Of a DNA stretch of 64,000 nt, positions 8,250 through 16,182 are shown piece after piece; the first letter of the stretch is position 1, and each line of letters opens with the position of its first letter. The stretch comes from Streptomyces sp. CB03234 (lineage in GTDB: Bacteria; Actinomycetota; Actinomycetes; Streptomycetales; Streptomycetaceae). The notes beneath the pieces were generated by a model that searched no databases, was not told where the DNA came from, and saw only the letters and a list, made by a program, of their open reading frames with translations. Both the position numbers and the translations under genes were made by a program. Where the stretch lies: positions 248,001-312,000 of the forward strand of contig NZ_LIYH01000004.1 in NCBI RefSeq assembly GCF_001905885.1. The letters run 5' to 3'.

Positions 8250-10657
8250 AGGAGGGTCAGGTCGTCGGTGCTCATCTCGGTGAGCCCGGCGACCCGGCCC
8301 GCGTGCCGCTCGACCATCGACTCGAACGTCTGGCGGGCGGTACGGCCGTTGCCGAACGCGGGGCCCTTGGGCAGCTCCGTGAAGTACTTCAGCAGCGCCT
8401 CGGCCGTCCCCTCGGCGAGCCGGTACTCGTGCTCCTCCGCCTGCTGCTCCACGATCCGCAGCAGCTCGTCGGGTACGTAGTCGTTGAAGGTGATCTTCCG
8501 TGAGAAGCGGGACGCGACCCCGGGGTTCACGGTCAGGAACCGCTCCATCTCGGCCGTGTACCCGGCGACGATCACCACGACCGCCTCCCGGTGGTCCTCC
8601 ATCAGCTTCACCAGCGTGTCGATCGCCTCACGCCCGAAGTCCCGCCCCGAGTCCTCGGGGGACAGGGCGTACGCCTCGTCGATGAACAGCACTCCGCCCC
8701 GCGCCCGGTCGAACGCCTCCTGGGTGCGGATGGCGGTGGAGCCGATGTGCTCGCCGACCAGGTCCACGCGCGACACCTCGACGAGATGCCCGCGCTCCAG
8801 CACCCCCAGGGACGCCAGGATCTCGCCGTACAGCCGGGCGACGGTGGTCTTTCCGGTGCCGGGGGAGCCGGTGAAGACCAGATGGCGGCGGACGGAGGCG
8901 GCCTTGAGACCGGCCTCCTGGCGCCGCCTTCCGACCTCGATCATGTTGGTGAGGGTGCGCACCTCGCGCTTGACGCTGTCGAGGCCCACCAGGGCGTCGA
9001 GTTCGCCGAGCACGTCCTGGGAGCTGCGTACGGGAGGCTCCGGTACGGCCACCGCCGGGCTCTGTGCCGGTACCTGGGGCGGGGCCGGGGACAGCACCTG
9101 GGCCGGGGCGCGGGAGGGCACCGTACCGAGCAGCCCGCCGGCCGACCCGGTCGTGGCGGGAACCGTGGTGGTGGCCCGTGCGGTGAGGACCCCGCTCTCG
9201 TCGCCGGTGCAGTCCTCGACGACGGGCCCCTCCTCCCCGAACTCGTACCCACCGCGCGTACACCGCTCCGTACGGCACCGCCTCAGCGTGGTCCGGCAGC
9301 CGTCCATGACGTGGAAGCCGTACCCGCCGCTGCCCGTCACCCGGCAGCCGTGGAATGTGCCACGGCCCTCCGCCGACACATAGAACCCCGCCTCGGCGGG
9401 GGAGGTGACCGTGCACCGTTCGATCACCGGATCGGCGCCCTTGGTGACGATGACCCCGGTCTGTACGGAGTCGATGGTGCAGCCGTTGAGGGTGCCGCCG
9501 CTGCCATGGTCACGGAACCAGGCGCCGGTGGACGCCTCCCGGATGCGGCAGTCGTCGAGCTGCGCGGTGGCACCGTCGCTGACCGACACCGCCGTGTTCC
9601 GCACCTGGGAGAGGTCACTGTCCACCACGTCGGCGCGCGAGCCGCGGTCGAGCACGAACAGCGCGTCGGGCACGTCGTGGACCCGGCAGGAGTCCAGGAC
9701 GGCCGTCGCGCCGTCACTGACCCAGACCGCCGGATAGTCACCCGTACTGTCGTGGATCTCGCACTGGTTGGCGTCCACGCGCGTGCCCGGGTCCCACACG
9801 GACAGTCCGTTGCGGCCGAACCGCCGTACCGTCGAGCGGGTCAGCGTCAGCACGGAACGCGAGCGCAGATCGACCGCGTTCTCCGGGATGTCGTGGATGT
9901 CGCAGTCGGAGAGGGTCAGCACGGCGTCCGTGTCGAGGGTGATCCCGTCCGCCGTCGTCCGGTGCACGGACGAGTCCGTGAGGTGCGCGGCGGCCCGGGA
10001 GGCGACCTGGACGCCACTGCCCTTGATCTCGTACACCTCGCAGCCGATCGCCTCCAGGCCGCTGCCCTCGCCGGTCACCGACAGCCCCGCGCCCGAGGCG
10101 TGATGGACCCGGCACCGCTCCAGGCGCGGGTGCGCGCCACCGCGCACCGAGATGCCCGCCTGCCCCGCCGAGACCACCTCGCACTCCTCGAACACGCCGC
10201 CCGCGCCGTCCAGTACGCCGATCCCGACCCCGGCCGGATTGTCGACCGTGCAGCGCCGCACGGTGGGCCGCGCCGCCCCCCGTACCTCCACGCCGGCCGC
10301 CGAGCGGGTCACGATCCGCAGGTCCAGCAGCTCCGGGGTGCCGTCCTCGATCAGCAGCGCGGGCGCCGACGTGTCCTGGCCCTCCACGTGCAGGTCCTGG
10401 ACGGTCGCCGAGGCGCGCACGGTCAGCGGCACGCCGTCGGCGGGGGCGATCCGCACCGAACCGACCGCGCCCTCCGTGCCCCGCAGGGTGATGGCGCGGT
10501 GGAGGACCAGATTCTCCCGGTACGTACCGGGGGAGATGGTCAGGACATCGCCGTCACCGGCGGCCTCCAGGGCCGCGGCGAGGGAGGCGTACTCGCCCGT
10601 GCGGCGCCGCCACCGCGATGTGCCGGTGTGCGTCACCTGGACCGTGCCCTGTGCCAT
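8219..10657 (-). CDS. Beta-helix repeat protein fused to CbbX-type AAA ATPase
   Basis: An 812-residue two-domain protein. Residues ~10-470 form a right-handed parallel beta-helix: many 22-24-residue turns such as LTLSDCDIHDIPENAVDLRS and VLDSCRVHDVPDALFVLDRG. After a Pro/Ala/Val-rich linker (about 490-545) comes an AAA+ module with Walker A GSPGTGKTT and Walker B GVLFIDEAYAL, the layout of CbbX/SpoVK-type ATPases, which remodel protein complexes. The beta-helix is likely a recognition or scaffold domain. Start ATG 10657 begins MAQGTVQVTHTG; an upstream extension of 32 residues is Arg-rich and unlikely. No signal peptide is seen, so it probably acts in the cytoplasm. Client unknown. Confidence 0.82.
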   Translation of the reverse strand: MAQGTVQVTHTGTSRWRRRTGEYASLAAALEAAGDGDVLTISPGTYRENLVLHRAITLRGTEGAVGSVRIAPADGVPLTVRASATVQDLHVEGQDTSAPALLIEDGTPELLDLRIVTRSAAGVEVRGAARPTVRRCTVDNPAGVGIGVLDGAGGVFEECEVVSAGQAGISVRGGAHPRLERCRVHHASGAGLSVTGEGSGLEAIGCEVYEIKGSGVQVASRAAAHLTDSSVHRTTADGITLDTDAVLTLSDCDIHDIPENAVDLRSRSVLTLTRSTVRRFGRNGLSVWDPGTRVDANQCEIHDSTGDYPAVWVSDGATAVLDSCRVHDVPDALFVLDRGSRADVVDSDLSQVRNTAVSVSDGATAQLDDCRIREASTGAWFRDHGSGGTLNGCTIDSVQTGVIVTKGADPVIERCTVTSPAEAGFYVSAEGRGTFHGCRVTGSGGYGFHVMDGCRTTLRRCRTERCTRGGYEFGEEGPVVEDCTGDESGVLTARATTTVPATTGSAGGLLGTVPSRAPAQVLSPAPPQVPAQSPAVAVPEPPVRSSQDVLGELDALVGLDSVKREVRTLTNMIEVGRRRQEAGLKAASVRRHLVFTGSPGTGKTTVARLYGEILASLGVLERGHLVEVSRVDLVGEHIGSTAIRTQEAFDRARGGVLFIDEAYALSPEDSGRDFGREAIDTLVKLMEDHREAVVVIVAGYTAEMERFLTVNPGVASRFSRKITFNDYVPDELLRIVEQQAEEHEYRLAEGTAEALLKYFTELPKGPAFGNGRTARQTFESMVERHAGRVAGLTEMSTDDLTLLYPEDLPELS

Positions 10658-10736
10658 GGTGCTGCTCTGCCCCCACCTCGTGCGCCGCGCGTCTTTCCCG
10701 ACGATCGCACCACCGTAGCGCGCGCGGCGGGGGCGA

Positions 10737-10776
10737 GTTGACCGGTCGGCCACCGTGGTGGCGCCGACCGGTCAAC
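10737..10776 (-). terminator. Hairpin terminator after the Rv1733c-type gene
   Basis: A perfect inverted repeat GTTGACCGGTCGG ... CCGACCGGTCAAC with a short central loop. The right arm contains the stop codon of the 10772-11380 gene, so the hairpin forms right at the end of that message and before the start of the downstream beta-helix/AAA gene. Streptomyces terminators often lack a T-run, as here. Confidence 0.65.
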
Positions 10777-11380
10777 TGCCCGCGCCCGTCCGGCCCCAGT
10801 CGGAACCGGCCTGCGCCCACGCCCGGTCCAGCCGCGCGTACCGCCGTCGCACCAGCTGCCATACGACGACCCGCCTGACTCCCTCGACGAGCCCGGCGGC
10901 CAGGAGCATGGTGCCGATGCCCGCCAGCACGGCCTGCTCCCGCGCGGTCTCCTCGGTCATGGGGCGCTCGACCGGCCGGCCCCGGTCGTCGGTCCAGATC
11001 CGGACGGTGTCGCCCGGGCCGGCGCCGAGCGGCGCGGTGGTCAGCGTCCCGGTGTGCCGTATGCCGTCGGGCGCGGTCCACCGGGCCGGCACCGACCTGC
11101 GCATCTGGTGGTCGGTGGCCCCCTCGGCGTCGCGTGCCGCCGTCCGGGCCCCCTCGTCGTGGCCCAGCACCTGGGCCGTGACGGGGTGGCGCTGCTCCTG
11201 CTGGAGCCGCACCGACTGCTGGAGCGAGGCGTTGGTCAGCGTGCCGCAGATCCAGCCGGTGACCGGGGCGGCCACACACATCAGCAGCAGGGCGACGAGC
11301 GCCACCCATGCCTCGGCGAGATCGGTGTCCCGGCGCAGGGGATTGTGCCGCCAGCGCCAGAGTCCGACGACCGCACGCAC
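10772..11380 (-). CDS. Rv1733c-family membrane protein
   Basis: A 202-residue protein with two membrane segments: WVALVALLLMCVAAPVTGWI near residues 25-45 and AVLAGIGTMLLAAGLVEGV near 150-168. Between them is an extracytoplasmic domain with RWTAPDGIRHTGTL and GDTVRIWTDDRGRPVERP. This matches the actinobacterial Rv1733c-like family, of unknown biochemical role. It starts at GTG 11380 after AAAGGGGG. The two-membrane-segment layout with an Arg-rich C-terminal tail is intact. The hairpin at its stop codon suggests it is transcribed alone. Confidence 0.8.
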   Translation of the reverse strand: MRAVVGLWRWRHNPLRRDTDLAEAWVALVALLLMCVAAPVTGWICGTLTNASLQQSVRLQQEQRHPVTAQVLGHDEGARTAARDAEGATDHQMRRSVPARWTAPDGIRHTGTLTTAPLGAGPGDTVRIWTDDRGRPVERPMTEETAREQAVLAGIGTMLLAAGLVEGVRRVVVWQLVRRRYARLDRAWAQAGSDWGRTGAGS

Positions 11381-11526
11381 AGGCCCGCACCCCCTTTCGT
11401 GTCCGTCAACGCACCTGCCGAGCTCCCGGGTTCCCGGGACGGCACGGCCTATGCGACAGACCGGGGGTCGGACCGGTCCGGCCGCGGACGGGCCTGGTGG
11501 CGGACGGTCCCGGACTGCGGACGGGT

Positions 11527-12351
11527 TTAGCCGAGGATCTCCACGGGGTCACCGACCCGGAGGGTGCCGGTGTGCTCGGGGATCAGATTCTGGCCGAAGA
11601 TCATCTTCTTGCCGATGAGGCGGTGCCGTGCCAGGGTGCGCAGCGGTTCCTTGCCGCGCCGGGCGGTCGTCTGGTCGGTGGTCGTCACGACACAGCGGGC
11701 ACACGGCTTGGCGACGCGGAAGGTGACCCCGCCGATCGCGAGACGGGTCCAGCGGTCCTCGTCCCAGGGGGCGGTGCCCTCGACGACGACGGTGGGCCGG
11801 AAGCGGTCCATGGGCAGCGGGCCCTCCTCGGGGTGGTCGCCCTCGGCGATGAGCGAGTTCAGGGCGTCCAGCGAGGAGACGGTGGTGACGAGCAGGGGGT
11901 AGCCGTCGGCGAAGTTGACGGTCTCCCCGGGCCGCGCGTACTTCGGGTTGATGGGGCGGCGGCGGGCCGGGTCGTCCAGGTGCACCAGCCGTACGTCGTG
12001 GCCCAGGTGAGCGGTGAACCATGCGTCCGCGGCCGCCCCGGCCGGTACCGCCTCCACCTTCGACCGGAAGATCTCCGCCGCGATGGTGACCGACGGCTCG
12101 GGCACGGCGACGGACAGCGGCTCCATGCCCGGCGCGGACAGCCGTACCCCGCCGTCCGGCAACTGCTCGGCGAAGGCCAACGCCAGCCTCGGAAGCTGAC
12201 GTTGGGTGACCACCTTCGCCGTGGTGTCGATGAGCATCCAGCGGCGGTCCCCGGCGAGCCCCCATGGCTCGACCGCCGCCTCGACGGGTGAGGGCCCCCC
12301 GAGCGACTTGACCGGACGGACGTACAGCGAGTGCAGGGCAGGAGTGGGCAT
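11527..12351 (-). CDS. MOSC-domain protein (YcbX-like)
   Basis: A 274-residue protein. The N-terminal MOSC_N beta-barrel (LHSLYVRPVKSLGG, then GLAGDRRWMLID) is followed by a MOSC domain with the conserved cysteine in AKPCARCVVTTTDQTT and RFRPTVVVEGTAPWDED. MOSC proteins carry sulfur or the molybdenum cofactor and include mARC/YcbX-type reductases of N-hydroxylated compounds. Start ATG 12351 gives the expected N-terminus MPTPALHSLYVRPVKS. The frame is open upstream but into Pro/Arg-rich non-coding sequence. No redox partner domain is attached, so an external ferredoxin or reductase would be needed if it is a reductase. Confidence 0.88.
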   Translation of the reverse strand: MPTPALHSLYVRPVKSLGGPSPVEAAVEPWGLAGDRRWMLIDTTAKVVTQRQLPRLALAFAEQLPDGGVRLSAPGMEPLSVAVPEPSVTIAAEIFRSKVEAVPAGAAADAWFTAHLGHDVRLVHLDDPARRRPINPKYARPGETVNFADGYPLLVTTVSSLDALNSLIAEGDHPEEGPLPMDRFRPTVVVEGTAPWDEDRWTRLAIGGVTFRVAKPCARCVVTTTDQTTARRGKEPLRTLARHRLIGKKMIFGQNLIPEHTGTLRVGDPVEILG

Positions 12352-12392
12352 GACCTCATCCTGCCAGCAGGCATGACGTCCCTGGGGAAGGG

Positions 12393-12866
12393 TCAGTACC
12401 CCCCGCCCTGGTAGGGGCGGTTGTACGGGTCGTCGTACGGGGAGGGCGCGGGCGCCGGAACGGGACGCGGCGCCGCCGGGCGCATCGCCTCGTACCCGGT
12501 CGGAACCGGCCGCGACTGATACGGGGGCTGCGGGCCCGGATAGCCGCCGCGGGCGGCGGTCGGCTGCTGCGGGATGTACGGCGCCGGCATGTGCTGCAGC
12601 GGGGCAGGCTGCGGGGCCGCCTGTTGGGGATAGCCGTACGAGCCGCCGCCATAGGAGGGCATGGGCTGGGAGGGAGCCGCTGGGAGGGCGGGGAGAGCCG
12701 CGGGGAGCGCCGGCAGGTAGGAGCTGCCGGTGTCGTACGCGGCGGGCACTCGGATCGGCGCGATCTGAGGCGTGCCCCGTTCCGCGACGAGAGAGTCGTA
12801 GATCGGGGTGTCCGGGAACGACGGCGCGTGGTAGTAAGCGCCGCCGTAGGAACGGGGGGAGGTCAT
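12393..12866 (-). CDS. Pro/Tyr-rich protein (DUF6643-like)
   Basis: A 157-residue low-complexity protein rich in Pro, Ala, Tyr and Gly, starting MTSPRSYGGAYYHAPSFPDT and continuing IYDSLVAERGTPQIAPIRVP, the conserved head I associate with the Streptomyces family DUF6643. The rest is a disordered Pro-Ala-Tyr tail ending YDDPYNRPYQGGGY. No membrane segment or signal peptide is seen. Start ATG 12866; an in-frame codon slightly upstream is possible. Its role is unknown. The gene follows a 400-bp spacer and precedes the MOSC gene by 41 bp on the same strand, so the two may share a transcript. Confidence 0.75.
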   Translation of the reverse strand: MTSPRSYGGAYYHAPSFPDTPIYDSLVAERGTPQIAPIRVPAAYDTGSSYLPALPAALPALPAAPSQPMPSYGGGSYGYPQQAAPQPAPLQHMPAPYIPQQPTAARGGYPGPQPPYQSRPVPTGYEAMRPAAPRPVPAPAPSPYDDPYNRPYQGGGY

Positions 12867-13266
12867 GGCACATAAGTTAAGCCCACGATGTGCTGGTTGG
12901 GGAGGCTGATAAGCAGGTTGTTTTACGCGGTATGAGTGGCCGCGGATCGCCAATACGAGCGAACCCGGGAAAAACGGTCACCGTCCGTGTAAAGGCCAGG
13001 CTGACGGGGGGTTACCGGCAGGTCCCCGTGCCCGTCGAAGCACGTCCGCAAGGGTGGCGTATACATAAATCCCCGGGCGCTCCGCGGGTGATGAGGATCG
13101 GCATGTCCATGCTTAAAGAGGATCAATGTTCCGCTGGACGTGCGCGGTGTTCACCCGCCCTCACCGCCGAATTGCGCCGACGTTACTCCGTGTGCCGGGA
13201 AAAGTGCGCTGAGGCGCCGGCCTCCTCGATCCGGCGCCGGACCGTGCGACCGTACCTGACCACCCG
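12867..13266. other. Intergenic region, no convincing gene
   Basis: About 400 bp, locally less GC-rich than its surroundings (for example GTATACATAAAT near 13060). It must contain the promoter of the DUF6643-like gene reading left. A hairpin GGCGCCGG ... CCGGCGCC at 13214-13239 lies just after the stop of the glycosyltransferase gene and may terminate it. The open frames present have Arg-rich, low-quality translations, and I do not call them. Confidence 0.5.
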
Positions 13267-14460
13267 TCACCTGTCGGGCGCGACCTCCGGACGCGGGTAG
13301 GTACGGCCCTTCCAGGCCGCCCCACGGCCCCGGTAGTGCCGCACCGCCGAATCGACCGTCATGCACACATAGAGGGACGCCGACAACGGCAGCAGAAGCG
13401 CCTGCCACAGCGACTGCCGGTAGTAGCGGAGCATCGGGATGTACGTCCCCGTCATCACCGCCCACGCCACCGCACCCAGCACACCGGCCGGGGCGTCCCC
13501 CGTGAACAGGCCCGCGCCCAGCGCGGCGGGCGGCGCCAGGTACACCACCCCCAGCCCGGCCACCGTTCCCGCCAGGAGCAGCGGGTTGTGCCACAACTGG
13601 GCGTACGCGCTGCGCGCCACCATCCGCCACAGATCCACCAGCCGGGGATAGGGGCGGACGCTGTCCACCCGGTCGGCGAGCCCCAGCCAGATCCGGCCAC
13701 CGGCTCGCCGGACCGCCCGCGCCAGCGACACGTCGTCGATCACCGCCTGACGGATCGCCTCCGGAACACGCGCCCGGCCGGCCATCTCCGTACGCAGCAG
13801 CACGCACCCGCCCGCGGCGGCCGCCGTCCGGGCACCCGCCGTGTTGACCCGGCGGAACGGGTACAGCGTGGCGAAGAAGTACACGAACGCGGGAACGACC
13901 AGTCGCTCCCAGGCGGTCGCCACCCGCAGCCGCGCCATCTGCGAGACCAGGTCGAGGCCGTTCGTGGTGGCCGCGGCGACCAGTTCCCGCAGACTGTCCG
14001 GCTCGTGTGCGATGTCCGCGTCCGTCAGCAGCAGATACTCCGGGCCGCCCGGCCCTTCCCGCTCTCCACGCGCGCGTGCCAGCCCGATTCCGTGCCGCAG
14101 CGCCCACAGCTTCCCCGTCCAGCCGGGCTCCGGCGCCCCTGGCGACGCCACCGTCAGCGGCGGCCCTCCGTGCCGTACGGACAGGGCGCGTGCGAGGTCT
14201 CCCGTACCGTCGTCGCTGCCGTCGTCCACCAGGAAGATCTCCACCGGTCCGGGATAGTCCTGCGCCAGCAGCGACGGCAGGCTCAGCGGCAGCACCTCCG
14301 CCTCGTTCCTGGCCGGCACCACCACGGCGACCGACGGCCACGAGGCCGGCTCCGCGCGGCGCGGCAGGCGCTGATCCGTACGCCAGAAGAAACCCTGCCC
14401 CAGCAGCAGCCACACCCAGGCGGCCATCGACCCCAGGGCGATCCACGCAATGGCGCTCAT
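13267..14460 (-). CDS. Family 2 glycosyltransferase, HpnB-like
   Basis: A 397-residue membrane glycosyltransferase. An N-terminal membrane helix (AIAWIALGSMAAWVWLLLG) is followed by the GT-A domain: VVVPARNEAEVLPLSLPSLL, LVDDGSDDGTGDLA, PGWTGKLWALRHGI, LLLTDADIAHEPDSL (the metal-binding DAD) and VIDDVSLARAVRRAGG. Several membrane helices close the protein. The motif set and spacing match the hopanoid-associated HpnB family, but no other hopanoid gene is nearby, so the acceptor is not known. I start at ATG 14460; a TTG seven codons upstream is the alternative. It is divergent from the racemase-like gene with a 58-bp gap, so promoters must overlap. Confidence 0.82.
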   Translation of the reverse strand: MSAIAWIALGSMAAWVWLLLGQGFFWRTDQRLPRRAEPASWPSVAVVVPARNEAEVLPLSLPSLLAQDYPGPVEIFLVDDGSDDGTGDLARALSVRHGGPPLTVASPGAPEPGWTGKLWALRHGIGLARARGEREGPGGPEYLLLTDADIAHEPDSLRELVAAATTNGLDLVSQMARLRVATAWERLVVPAFVYFFATLYPFRRVNTAGARTAAAAGGCVLLRTEMAGRARVPEAIRQAVIDDVSLARAVRRAGGRIWLGLADRVDSVRPYPRLVDLWRMVARSAYAQLWHNPLLLAGTVAGLGVVYLAPPAALGAGLFTGDAPAGVLGAVAWAVMTGTYIPMLRYYRQSLWQALLLPLSASLYVCMTVDSAVRHYRGRGAAWKGRTYPRPEVAPDR

Positions 14461-14518
14461 TCGTCGCAGTCTGCCCCACAATGGCGGGACGGCAAGGGGT
14501 GTCGGCTAGGGTGACCGG

Positions 14519-15316
14519 GTGAAGATCGCGCTCATGGACTCCGGAATCGGCCTCCTGGCGGCGGCCGCCGCGGTGCGCCGGCTGCGGCCGGACGCGGCTC
14601 TCGTCCTCTCCTCCGACCCCGACGGCATGCCCTGGGGCCCCCGCACGACCGCCGACCTCACCACACGCGCCCTCGCCGTGGCCCGCGCGGCCGCCGCGCA
14701 CCGGCCCGACGCGCTGATCGTGGCCTGCAACACCGCCTCCGTGCACACCCTGCCGACGCTCCGCGCCGAGCTGGAGCCGGCGATCCCCGTGATCGGGACC
14801 GTCCCGGCGATCAAACCGGCCGCGGCCGGCGGCGGGCCCGTCGCCATCTGGGCCACCCCCGCCACCACGGGCAGCCCCTACCAGCGCGGGCTCATCCGGG
14901 ACTTCGCCGGCTCCGTCGAGGTCACGGAGGTGCCCTGCCCCGGTCTCGCCGACGCGGTCCAGTACGCCGACGAGGACGCCATCGACCGGGCCATCGCCGC
15001 GGCCGCCGCGCTCACCCCCACCGATGTCAGGGCCGTCGTCCTGGGCTGCACCCATTACGAACTGGTCGCCGAGCGCATCCGGACGGCCGTACAGCCCGCC
15101 GGCCGGCCGCCCGTGGCACTGCACGGCTCGGCCGACGCGGTCGCCGCCCAGGCGCTGCGCCGCGTCGGCGCCCTGCCGGAACCCGCCGCGGCCCGCGCCG
15201 CGACCCCCGTCACGGCCCTCACCGTGCTGCTCAGCGGCCGCGAGGCGGAGCTCCCGGAAGCCGCCCTCACGTACGCGGAAGGCCGCCTTCTCGGCGCGGC
15301 GGCGCCCACGCACTGA
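14519..15316 (+). CDS. Aspartate/glutamate racemase-family protein
   Basis: A 265-residue protein with the glutamate-racemase signatures: DSGIGLLAAAAAVRR at the N-terminus, the first catalytic cysteine in VACNTASVHTLP (about residue 73) and the second in LGCTHYELVAE (about 181). Glutamate racemase makes D-glutamate for peptidoglycan in the cytoplasm. The protein is slightly divergent at the first motif (DSGIGLL rather than DSGIGGL), so it may be a paralogue rather than the housekeeping MurI. The start is GTG 14519, just after the divergent promoter region. Both cysteines are present, which argues for an active enzyme. Confidence 0.8.
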   Translation: MKIALMDSGIGLLAAAAAVRRLRPDAALVLSSDPDGMPWGPRTTADLTTRALAVARAAAAHRPDALIVACNTASVHTLPTLRAELEPAIPVIGTVPAIKPAAAGGGPVAIWATPATTGSPYQRGLIRDFAGSVEVTEVPCPGLADAVQYADEDAIDRAIAAAAALTPTDVRAVVLGCTHYELVAERIRTAVQPAGRPPVALHGSADAVAAQALRRVGALPEPAAARAATPVTALTVLLSGREAELPEAALTYAEGRLLGAAAPTH

Positions 15317-15377
15317 GCCGGCGGTCCGCCTCCGCGCGAGCGGGCCCTGATTGCGGAACGTGAGTACGCTGCTACTC

Positions 15378-16010
15378 ATGAGGGACCACTCCGACCACCC
15401 CCGCGACGGGCGACCTCCCGCAGAGCCGGTGCCCGACAGGTGGACCGGACGAGCCACCAACCGCGTCCAGTGGGTGCTCGCCGCCACCGGAGCGGCCTGT
15501 GTGGCCCTCGGCGTCGAACTGGCCGTGGACCTGCCGTGGACCTCCGGCACCGCCGCCCTGCTGATGGCGGTGGTCGGCTGCGTCGCGGCGGGGCTGCTGG
15601 TGCTCTTCGGGACGCTCGCCTTCGTGTACGTCGAGCTCACGGTGGACCGGCACGCCCTCGACGTGCGGTGCGGCCACATGGGCGTGCCGCGCAGGCGCAT
15701 CCCACTCGACACCGTGGTGGGTGCCGAACACGCCCCCTTGGTCACCCCGCGCCAGTGGGGCGGCTGGGGCTACCGGTGGCTGCCCGACAAGGGCACGGCG
15801 GTCGTCGTCCGCCGAGGCGAGGGCGTGGTGCTCACCTTGCGCGACGGGCGGAGCTTCACGGTCACCGTGGACGGCGCCGAAACGGCCGTCCATGTCATCC
15901 GCCACCTCCTCCGCCTCCAGCGGCGCCCGGCCGCCACAGGGGAGTGGGCCGTCCTGACGGACACGGAGGACCCCGGCCCGGACGGCGTGCCCTTGCCGGG
16001 CCCACCGTGA
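15378..16010 (+). CDS. Two-helix membrane protein with PH-like domain
   Basis: A 210-residue protein. Two adjacent membrane helices lie at about residues 32-55 and 62-85 (QWVLAATGAACVALGVELAV and ALLMAVVGCVAAGLLVLFG). They are followed by a beta-rich cytoplasmic domain (VELTVDRHALDVRCGHMGVP ... TVVVRRGEGVVLTLRDGRSF) resembling bacterial PH-like domains. I chose ATG 15378 (MRDHSDHPRD); GTG 15360 is nine bases short of the open-frame start and also possible, and no strong ribosome site decides it. Function unknown. About 170 bp of Pro/Ala-coding-like GC-rich sequence separates it from lnt. Confidence 0.62.
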   Translation: MRDHSDHPRDGRPPAEPVPDRWTGRATNRVQWVLAATGAACVALGVELAVDLPWTSGTAALLMAVVGCVAAGLLVLFGTLAFVYVELTVDRHALDVRCGHMGVPRRRIPLDTVVGAEHAPLVTPRQWGGWGYRWLPDKGTAVVVRRGEGVVLTLRDGRSFTVTVDGAETAVHVIRHLLRLQRRPAATGEWAVLTDTEDPGPDGVPLPGPP

Positions 16011-16182
16011 CCGTCCCCGTAGCCACCGCCCCGGCGCCGGCCCCCGCCGTCGCCCCCCTCCGTCGCCGACGACGAGCCGGGCCGACCGGTGTCCGGGCGT
16101 ACCCGAACCACCAGGGCCCCGTTGCCGCCCGCGCTGCCGCCCGCGCTGCCGTTCGCACCGGAGGTCGCCGTAGACTCCGCAC

